In this document: piece by piece, positions 8,518 to 13,252 of the stretch
How the letters are laid out: each line of letters begins with the position of its first letter
Numbering within the stretch: the stretch's first letter is position 1
Origin: Bacteroidota bacterium
GTDB taxonomy: Bacteria > Bacteroidota > Bacteroidia > Chitinophagales > Chitinophagaceae
NCBI GenBank assembly: GCA_023429825.1
Contig: JAEZDC010000073.1
Coordinates: forward strand, 1 to 13,252
Length of the DNA stretch: 13,252 nucleotides
Reading direction: 5' to 3'
Translations under genes and position numbers: made by a program
Notes under the pieces: generated by a model
What the model saw: the letters and a program-made list of their open reading frames with translations, nothing else
The model's database searches: none
What the model was told of the DNA's origin: nothing

Positions 8518-8533
8518 TGCAGTTTAGTGCCAA
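8518..8533 (-). promoter_or_regulatory. Weak sigma-54 promoter candidate for the adaptor gene
   Basis: On the leftward strand TTGGCAC (a perfect -24 element) is followed by TGCA, but only 9 bases separate the GG and the GC, against the standard 10. Sigma-54 promoters tolerate spacing changes poorly, so this is a lead and not a call. In its favour: it lies about 90 bp upstream of the adaptor start, a sigma-54 activator is encoded divergently, and a palindrome sits about 65-90 bp further upstream. Confidence 0.2.
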
Positions 8534-8594
8534 AAACAAAACATTTGAAAAGCAGCTACTTACAAAACCCTTCATCTACGAAACCGCTCGTTAC

Positions 8595-8611
8595 CGAACA
8601 CTCAGTGTTCG
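8595..8611. promoter_or_regulatory. 17-bp perfect palindrome, candidate operator or upstream activating site
   Basis: CGAACACTCAGTGTTCG has 8-base arms around a central C. Twofold symmetry of this length suits a dimeric Fis-type helix-turn-helix such as the C-terminus of the adjacent regulator. It lies roughly in the middle of the divergent region, about 170 bp before the adaptor start and 130 bp before the regulator start. As RNA it would form a hairpin followed by CTTTT on the rightward strand, so a terminator role is a weaker alternative. Confidence 0.45.
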
Positions 8612-8703
8612 CTTTTGATACAACTAGCGCTGCTTGCTAAAGCTCTAAACCATTCAGACTCAATCCTCCATCCTAATGGTACGCTTATCGTTAACTTGCG
8701 GGA

Positions 8704-8724
8704 GATCAGCTATCAGCTATCAGC
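8704..8724 (+). repeat. Heptad-type intergenic repeat, copy D
   Basis: This copy contains TCAGCTATCAGCTATCAG (8706-8723), the exact reverse complement of the core of copy C, and shares a GATCAGCTATCAGC block with copy B. The 7-base period is exact here. It ends 18 bases before the ATG of the response regulator, so it would lie in or just upstream of that gene's transcribed leader. Confidence 0.65.
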
Positions 8725-8742
8725 TCACCCCTAACTACACAT

Positions 8743-10098
8743 ATGAACCTGAAGAAAAGTTCCATACTGGTTATTGATGATGATACGGATGTACTCACCG
8801 CCATGCGTTTGCTGTTAAAGACGGAGGTGGCTGAAGTAATAACTGAAAAGAATCCTGAGAATATTCCATCGCTTTTGTCGAAGCCTGTGTTTGATGTGGT
8901 GTTGCTTGACATGAATTTCAACAGTTCCATCAATACAGGTAACGAAGGTATTTACTGGCTTAAGCGCATTAAACAACTGCAACCATCTGTTGCGGTAATA
9001 ATGATCACTGCCTACGGAGATATCGACCTGGCCGTTCGTTCAGTGAAAGAAGGTGCGAGTGATTTTGTTGTAAAGCCGTGGCAGAATGAGAAGATGCTGG
9101 CAACCATCCAGGAAGCGCTTCGAAAGAACGGTAACAAAACAGAAGCCCCGAGGAAAATAACAGAAGGCATTATTGGTAAAGAATTACTTGGTGAAAGTGA
9201 AGTGATGCAGGATATATTTTATAAGATAGAGAAAGTGGCGCCAACCGATGCTAATATTTTGATTCTTGGTGAAAATGGAACGGGTAAAGACCTCATTGCA
9301 AAAGCGCTTCACGAAAGATCGTTAAGAGCATCGAAGCCTTTTGTAAAAGTAGATGTAGGTGCGCTTACAGAAAGTTTGTTTGAGAGCGAATTGTTTGGTC
9401 ATAAGAAAGGCGCTTTTACTGATGCAAGAGAAGACAGGGAAGGAAGATTTGAAAGTGCGAACGGTGGAACGCTTTTTTTAGATGAGATCGGCAACATCAG
9501 TCTTCAACAACAGGCAAAATTGTTGACGGTTTTGCAAAACAGGCAGGTGACAAGATTGGGTTCTAATCAATCTACACCAATTGATATACGACTGATCTGT
9601 GCAACGAACGTTCCTTTACATGAACTGGCAAATGAACAACGGTTCAGAAAAGATCTCATCTATCGGATAAATACAGTGGAGATCACGATTCCTCCGCTAA
9701 GAAAAAGACCAGATGATATTGTAATGCTTGCAAATCATTATGCGAAAGTGTACACAGAAAAATATTTTAAGCCGGGCATTGAGTTCAACAGAGCGGCGTT
9801 GGAGAAACTAAAGAGCTATCATTACCCCGGTAATGTACGGGAGTTGCAGTACACAATAGAAAGAGCGATCATCATGAGCGATGAAAGTGTGTTGAAAGAA
9901 AATGACCTGATCTTTTCACCAATAGAAAGCGCTACTGCACAAGTTGATGAGCCCAAAGATTTCAATCTCGGCAACCTGGAAAAGAATGCCATATTACGTG
10001 TGATCGAAAAACATAATGGCAACATTACCAAAGCTGCCAAAGAATTAGGACTAACACGAACTGCACTGTACAGAAGACTGAATAAGTATGAAATTTAA
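8743..10098 (+). CDS. Sigma-54-dependent response regulator (NtrC family)
   Basis: This is a transcriptional activator of 451 residues in three parts. The receiver domain (about 6-125) has the acidic pocket at 12-14, phospho-acceptor Asp56, Thr89 and Lys111. The AAA+ domain (about 143-375) has Walker A GENGTGKD (176-183), a GAFTDA loop (223-228), Walker B TLFLDE (243-248), and the RFRKDLIYRI arginine-finger region. The Fis-type helix-turn-helix covers about the last 40 residues (NGNITKAAKELGLTRTALYRR). On phosphorylation by its partner kinase it would form a ring, bind an enhancer and open sigma-54 promoters with ATP. The sigma-54 contact loop reads GAFTDA instead of GAFTGA; I recall this as common in Bacteroidota. 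The stop overlaps the start of the kinase gene by 11 bp, so the two are co-translated. Likely targets are the divergent adaptor and the export genes; this is inferred from position only. Confidence 0.96.
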   Translation: MNLKKSSILVIDDDTDVLTAMRLLLKTEVAEVITEKNPENIPSLLSKPVFDVVLLDMNFNSSINTGNEGIYWLKRIKQLQPSVAVIMITAYGDIDLAVRSVKEGASDFVVKPWQNEKMLATIQEALRKNGNKTEAPRKITEGIIGKELLGESEVMQDIFYKIEKVAPTDANILILGENGTGKDLIAKALHERSLRASKPFVKVDVGALTESLFESELFGHKKGAFTDAREDREGRFESANGGTLFLDEIGNISLQQQAKLLTVLQNRQVTRLGSNQSTPIDIRLICATNVPLHELANEQRFRKDLIYRINTVEITIPPLRKRPDDIVMLANHYAKVYTEKYFKPGIEFNRAALEKLKSYHYPGNVRELQYTIERAIIMSDESVLKENDLIFSPIESATAQVDEPKDFNLGNLEKNAILRVIEKHNGNITKAAKELGLTRTALYRRLNKYEI

Positions 10099-11431
10099 AC
10101 GTTACGAGTGGAGCATTTTGCTAAAGGTGATGCTGATGTTCATTACCATTTGCGGTACTGCATTTTTGTTAGTGAGAGAATGGTATGCATACCTGATCAT
10201 CTTAGCGCCTGTGATCATTTACCAGCTAGTTGACTTCTTCCGCTTTCATAAAAAGGCTCAGGAAGAGGTGGAGCAGTTTGTTGAGTCTGTACACTACAGG
10301 GATTTCTCAAGGTACTTCAATGTAAAACAAGCGCCTTTGGAGTTGCAGCCGTTACGGCAGGGATTCAACGAGATCAACACTACCTTTAAAGTAATATCGA
10401 GGGAGAAAGAAACACAGTTCCAGTATTTGCAGAAAATATTGGAGTTGGTAGATACAGGTATTCTTTCTTACCAGATAGATACAGGTGATATTGCATGGAT
10501 GAACGAGGCGCTGAAGAAATTGTTGCAGGTTCCCTATCTCAAAACAATTCACTCATTAGAGAGAAGAGACCCGGATCTATATAAAAAGATATTAGATCTT
10601 AAACCGGGAGAACATCTTGTGGCCAATGCACATCTTGAAAAGAATACCTTTAAAATATTACTCACCGCAACTGCATTTCAAACAGAAGGACATGTATTCA
10701 AGCTCGTGGCTTTTCAAAACATCAACGAGGCATTAGATGAAACCGAAGCAAAGGCATGGCAAAAATTGCTGAGTGTGATGACGCATGAGATCATGAATTC
10801 TGTTGCACCTATTTCTTCTTTAGCGGAAACATTGAAGAACCGTTTACATGAAACTGCAAAGACGATCACCGATGCGAATGGCAGTCTTGAAGATCTTGAG
10901 TTGGGAATTGAAACCATCAAAAGAAGAAGTGAAGGCCTGCTGAAGTTTGCGCAAACCTATCGTAACCTCAATAAGATCACTTCCCCTAATTTAAAGAAGG
11001 TGCATGTAAGAGAGCTGTTTGCCAACCTGCATCAATTGATGCTGCCCACACTTGAGCAAAAGAATATTGAGCTGGAAGTGATCCTTAAAGACCCAAACAT
11101 CACCTTAGAAGCAGACACCGCATTGGTTGAACAAATGCTCATCAATCTTATTGTGAATGCGATCGAAGCAGTGAAGGATGTAGAATCACCGAAGATCTTT
11201 CTCTCCGCATATCAATCAGAGAATAACAAAACAGTCATTAAAGTTGCCGATAACGGCCATGGTATTGAAGAAGAACTGCTTGACAAGATCTTCATTCCTT
11301 TCTTCAGCACGAAGAAAAGCGGGAGTGGTATAGGACTGAGTTTATGCAAGCAGATCATGTTGTTGCATAAAGGAAATATCCAGGTGCATTCGAAGATGGA
11401 GAATGGAACGGCATTTACGCTTTCTTTTTGA
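10088..11431 (+). CDS. PAS-type sensor histidine kinase, partner of the sigma-54 regulator
   Basis: This is an inner-membrane sensor kinase of 447 residues. Two membrane helices (about 9-29 and 33-49) are joined by only a few residues, so there is almost no periplasmic sensor domain; the signal is probably sensed in the membrane or cytoplasm. A PAS-like region follows at about 110-215. The phospho-acceptor is His233 in MTHEIMNSVAPI. The ATP-binding domain has the N-box with Asn353 and Asn357, the G1 box DNGHGI (388-393), FSTKK, and the G2 box SGSGIGLSL (411-419). The His-Glu pair suits both phosphorylation and dephosphorylation of the partner. It starts inside the last codons of the regulator gene, which argues for a matched pair made in fixed ratio. 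The architecture resembles NtrB/NtrY-like kinases that pair with NtrC-type regulators. Confidence 0.95.
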   Translation: MKFKRYEWSILLKVMLMFITICGTAFLLVREWYAYLIILAPVIIYQLVDFFRFHKKAQEEVEQFVESVHYRDFSRYFNVKQAPLELQPLRQGFNEINTTFKVISREKETQFQYLQKILELVDTGILSYQIDTGDIAWMNEALKKLLQVPYLKTIHSLERRDPDLYKKILDLKPGEHLVANAHLEKNTFKILLTATAFQTEGHVFKLVAFQNINEALDETEAKAWQKLLSVMTHEIMNSVAPISSLAETLKNRLHETAKTITDANGSLEDLELGIETIKRRSEGLLKFAQTYRNLNKITSPNLKKVHVRELFANLHQLMLPTLEQKNIELEVILKDPNITLEADTALVEQMLINLIVNAIEAVKDVESPKIFLSAYQSENNKTVIKVADNGHGIEEELLDKIFIPFFSTKKSGSGIGLSLCKQIMLLHKGNIQVHSKMENGTAFTLSF

Positions 11432-11525
11432 TCTACTCCCCAAATACACGTAGACAAGCTTTATTAAGCAGGTCTTTTGATGAATATCGATGAGAAAGAT
11501 GTCTCTGCTAATGCAACAGTTTTGT

Positions 11526-11556
11526 ATTGCTTATTCTCTTTTCACCTATAACTTTA
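11526..11556 (+). promoter_or_regulatory. Candidate Bacteroidota promoter of the lipoprotein gene
   Basis: ATTG (11526-11529) and TAACTTTA (11549-11556) are separated by exactly 19 bases. They match the Bacteroidota TTTG-N19-TAnnTTTG promoter at 3 of 4 and 5 of 6 defined bases. The -7 element ends 21 bases before the ATG, leaving a short leader. This suggests the lipoprotein is transcribed independently of the kinase gene, which ends about 146 bp upstream. Confidence 0.5.
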
Positions 11557-11577
11557 CCGGCTTCAAAATAACTAACC

Positions 11578-12021
11578 ATGAAATTCACAGTGCTTCTGCA
11601 GAAACTCAGCTTCCTGCTTTTTTTCGGTTCAATGACAAGCTGTACAGATAACAGTAATGCCAACACTCAAACTACTGACACCACCGCAACAGCACCTCAA
11701 AAGGAAACGCAAACTACCAGCGTCATCACCGCCGATATTAAATTCGGAAAATACGGTTGCACGGTATCCAGGTATAATAACGGTTCTGTAGAGTACCAGC
11801 CAAGAGGTTTTATCACCCTCACTAAAGAAGGTACTTACTCGTATGCAGGATTTAAAGAACCCAGTACCGGTACATATACTATAGATGAAAAAGGGAACCT
11901 TCATTTTACAGGAGGATATTTAGACAAAGGCGAAGCCACTAAGATCGATAGGCCCAATAAATATTTTCTTGTATTTCCCACGATCCCTGATAATCGGTGG
12001 ACATGCGGTTGGGTAGAATGA
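11578..12021 (+). CDS. Small secreted lipoprotein of unknown function
   Basis: This is a 147-residue protein I cannot assign to a named family. A signal peptide with the lipobox MTSC puts the lipidated cysteine at residue 22, so the mature protein should be anchored in the envelope. The next 30 or so residues are a Thr/Asn/Gln-rich linker. The rest, from about GKYGC onward, looks like a compact beta-rich domain with many Gly and aromatic residues (GTYSYAGF, GTYTIDEKGNLHFTGGYLD) and ends DNRWTCGWVE. Two cysteines, one near each end of the domain, could form a disulphide in the periplasm. The gene has its own candidate promoter and ends before a strong terminator, so it appears to be a single-gene unit not tied to the two-component pair. 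A lipocalin-like or META-like small barrel is possible but not shown. Confidence 0.85.
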   Translation: MKFTVLLQKLSFLLFFGSMTSCTDNSNANTQTTDTTATAPQKETQTTSVITADIKFGKYGCTVSRYNNGSVEYQPRGFITLTKEGTYSYAGFKEPSTGTYTIDEKGNLHFTGGYLDKGEATKIDRPNKYFLVFPTIPDNRWTCGWVE

Positions 12022-12034
12022 CAGCATTATAGCG

Positions 12035-12053
12035 TGCCGGTGTAACCCCGGCA
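12035..12053. other. GC-rich hairpin downstream of the lipoprotein gene
   Basis: TGCCGG and CCGGCA form a perfect 6-bp stem around a 7-base loop, 14 bases after the stop codon. No T-run follows, so it would not terminate by itself. It may protect the 3' end or assist the terminator 11 bases downstream. Confidence 0.4.
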
Positions 12054-12063
12054 AATTCAAACA

Positions 12064-12090
12064 AAAAACCCGCATCATCAGCGGGTTTTT
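12064..12090. terminator. Bidirectional intrinsic terminator between convergent genes
   Basis: AAAAACCCGC and GCGGGTTTTT form a perfect 10-bp inverted repeat around the loop ATCATCA, giving a GCGGG stem with a T-run on either strand. It lies between the rightward lipoprotein gene (stop at 12021) and the leftward gene ending at 12094, and can serve both. Confidence 0.92.
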
Positions 12091-12093
12091 CTT

Positions 12094-12795
12094 TTACTTC
12101 TTCTCCCCTTCACCATCTCCACCTTTTCCCCTCCGTTTCGCATACAGCAAACTAAAATCAAAATACTTTCCACAGGCCTCTACGTCGCCCGGATATTCAA
12201 AGGCGAAATGGTGAACGATCTTCAGCAAGGCGATCTCCACCTGTTTGCGGGCATTGGTGCGGTCATGGCGGTTGTTGCTCAGGTTACCTTTCTTTTGTTC
12301 CTGTTCATTCTTCGCCGTGTCCCAGCCTGCTTGAAAACCCTGCAATTCGGTGGCGATGTCAACACCCAGCGTACCGGCGTGGGTAGTGGCGGCCTGGTTT
12401 AAGCGATTCAATACCTCGGGCATTTTCGCTTTGGAAATGCGGGTATATTCCGTCATACCACCGGGATAAAATTCCAGCATGGCAGGCACATCCTCGCCGC
12501 CAAGCTTGTAAGCGATACCGATGTACAGTTTGCTCATACGCTCCCGGAAGATCGCCATGTAGTCGTCCACCTTTTGGGTCTTCGACTTACGGGTGCTGAG
12601 GGCGGTGGCTACATCGCCCAGCTCTTGCTTCAGCGCAGCCAGCGGTGCAGTGAGCCAGTTAATAACGGGATTGAGCGAACCGTCTCCATTGTTTTCCGTC
12701 ATACGGTTCGAACAATCATTGGCAAATGCCGACAGCCTTGCGTTAATGATGTTGCGGCTGGCGAACATGTTGCCGAATACAGATTCTGCATCCAT
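12094..12795 (-). CDS. Uncharacterised protein, predicted all-helical
   Basis: This is a protein of 233 residues that I do not recognise as a named family. It starts at the ATG at 12795. No signal peptide or membrane helix is evident, so it is probably cytoplasmic. The sequence reads as mostly helical and hydrophilic. Stretches that look conserved are LYIGIAYKLGGEDVPAMLEF and FYPGGMTEYTR in the middle, and FEYPGDVEACGKYFDFSLLY near the end. A basic, Gly-rich tail (KRRGKGGDGEGEKK) follows. I recall similar proteins of unknown role in other Bacteroidota, but cannot confirm this here. The gene is visibly richer in G+C than the export genes, which may point to separate acquisition. It ends at the shared terminator and stands alone. 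Its upstream side carries six 42-bp tandem repeats, starting 69 bp before the ATG; whether these regulate it is unknown. Confidence 0.85.
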   Translation of the reverse strand: MDAESVFGNMFASRNIINARLSAFANDCSNRMTENNGDGSLNPVINWLTAPLAALKQELGDVATALSTRKSKTQKVDDYMAIFRERMSKLYIGIAYKLGGEDVPAMLEFYPGGMTEYTRISKAKMPEVLNRLNQAATTHAGTLGVDIATELQGFQAGWDTAKNEQEQKKGNLSNNRHDRTNARKQVEIALLKIVHHFAFEYPGDVEACGKYFDFSLLYAKRRGKGGDGEGEKK

Positions 12796-12863
12796 AGTTC
12801 TTGTTTTAAAAGGTTAATAAATGATCCACGTTTGTTCACTGTACCTGCATCATCGGTGGTGTT

Positions 12864-13115
12864 GGTCATCTGAAAACGTTTCGGATACGTCACACCGGTC
12901 GTGACGGTCATCCGAAAATGTTTCGCATGTCTTACACCAGTTGTGTCGGTCATCCGAAAACGTTTCGCATGTCTTACACCAGTCGTGATGGCCATCCGAA
13001 AATGTTTCGCATGTCTTACACCAGTTGTGATGGTCATCCGAAAATGTTTCGCATGCCTTACACCAGTCGTGACGGTCGTCCGAAATGATTTCGGATATCT
13101 TCCGCCAGTGATGAC
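12864..13115. repeat. Tandem array of six 42-bp units
   Basis: Six head-to-tail units begin at 12864, 12906, 12948, 12990, 13032 and 13074, with no length change. The middle four are nearly identical; the first and last have diverged. Each unit opens with GGTCATC or a close variant and contains CGAAA-NNN-TTTCG (or, in the last unit, CCGAAAT-G-ATTTCGG), so each can form a small hairpin. A second weak symmetry (CAC...GTG) lies toward the unit end. Most differences among the middle units are C/T or G/A transitions. There are no unique spacers, so it is not CRISPR. Since 42 is divisible by three, both strands read as 14-residue peptide repeats, but nothing else suggests coding. It lies upstream of the leftward gene at 12795. 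Confidence 0.92.
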
Positions 13116-13143
13116 GGGCTGTTACAACATCGACTCAACAGGT

Positions 13144-13172
13144 ACAATTGTCAATTGTGAATGGTGATCGTT
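13144..13172 (+). repeat. Second heptad-type repeat (CAATTGT)
   Basis: Two exact CAATTGT units (13145-13151 and 13152-13158) are followed by two degenerate heptads, GAATGGT and GATCGTT. With the preceding A, the first part is also a 15-bp palindrome, ACAATTG-T-CAATTGT. It has the same 7-base period as copies A-D but a different sequence. Confidence 0.5.
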
Positions 13173-13187
13173 AAGGTTAGGGCAACG

Positions 13188-13217
13188 ACAAAGCGTGGAA
13201 GCTTTGTTCTTTTTTTG
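13188..13217 (+). terminator. Rightward intrinsic terminator with no upstream gene in view
   Basis: ACAAAGC and GCTTTGT form a perfect 7-bp stem around GTGGAA, followed by TCTTTTTTT on the rightward strand. The T-run is only on this side, so it should act on a transcript coming from the left, that is, across the 42-bp array. No rightward gene ends nearby. Confidence 0.6.
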
Positions 13218-13252
13218 ATGGCGTGGATTTTTTTGAATGATCAGTGTGCTGC

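Larger units (their letters stand above)
8428..8742. promoter_or_regulatory. Divergent intergenic region between adaptor and response-regulator genes
   Basis: This 315-bp stretch has no convincing gene on either strand and must carry the promoters for both the leftward adaptor and the rightward two-component pair. Visible in it are a weak sigma-54-like site (8518-8533), a 17-bp perfect palindrome (8595-8611), and repeat copy D (8704-8724) just before the regulator start. A short inverted repeat, GGTGT/ACACC (8466-8479), falls in the adaptor leader. I find no clean TTTG-N19-TAnnTTTG promoter facing either gene. Confidence 0.6.
13116..13252. other. Right-end segment without a visible gene
   Basis: Beyond the tandem array I see no gene on either strand up to the window edge. 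The stretch holds a short heptad repeat (13144-13172) and a terminator-like hairpin pointing rightward (13188-13217). Confidence 0.5.

Noticed and set aside
12699..13037. Leftward 112-codon reading frame across the array and into the next gene
   Set aside because: It runs out of frame through the well-supported gene starting at 12795 and otherwise consists of the repeat translation.
12864..13115. CRISPR array
   Set aside because: The whole 42-bp unit is repeated with only point changes; there are no unique spacers and no cas genes nearby.
12901..13167. Rightward 88-codon reading frame made of 14-residue repeats
   Set aside because: It results from a repeat length divisible by three, the opposite strand is equally open, and no promoter or recognisable protein feature supports coding.

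Overview
The window looks like a chromosomal segment from a member of the Bacteroidota, most likely close to the Chitinophagaceae. This is inferred from four things: A+T-leaning coding sequence, start codons without clear Shine-Dalgarno sequences, candidate promoters of the TAnnTTTG type, and families typical of the phylum (800-residue FtsX/MacB-type permeases, an NtrC-type regulator with a GAFTDA loop, and an S23-type four-helix-bundle protein). No taxonomic marker gene is present, so the family-level placement is tentative.

Layout. Positions 1-8427 are mainly a leftward ABC export locus. It holds three paralogous FtsX/MacB-type permeases (one cut by the left edge), one cytoplasmic ATPase, and a HlyD/MacA-like periplasmic adaptor. 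Between the ATPase and the adaptor lies a rightward gene for a small four-helix-bundle protein, bracketed by short heptanucleotide repeats in opposite orientations. A 315-bp divergent intergenic region (8428-8742) follows, with a 17-bp perfect palindrome. Next comes a rightward, overlapping pair encoding a sigma-54-dependent response regulator and a membrane-bound PAS-type histidine kinase (8743-11431). Then there is a small lipoprotein gene with its own promoter, a strong bidirectional terminator, and a convergent leftward gene of unknown function. That gene's upstream side carries six tandem copies of a 42-bp unit (12864-13115). The right end holds a second kind of heptad repeat and a rightward terminator with no obvious gene in front of it.

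How it may work together (inference). The histidine kinase would sense an envelope signal and phosphorylate the regulator. The regulator would then activate the divergent adaptor and, perhaps, the ATPase and permeases through sigma-54. The palindrome in the divergent region is a candidate binding site for it. The adaptor, ATPase and permeases would form MacAB-like export machinery or a lipoprotein/peptide transporter; the substrate cannot be read from sequence.

The least explained parts are three: the four-helix-bundle cassette that interrupts the export operon, the heptad repeats found at four or five intergenic sites, and the 42-bp array next to the unknown gene.
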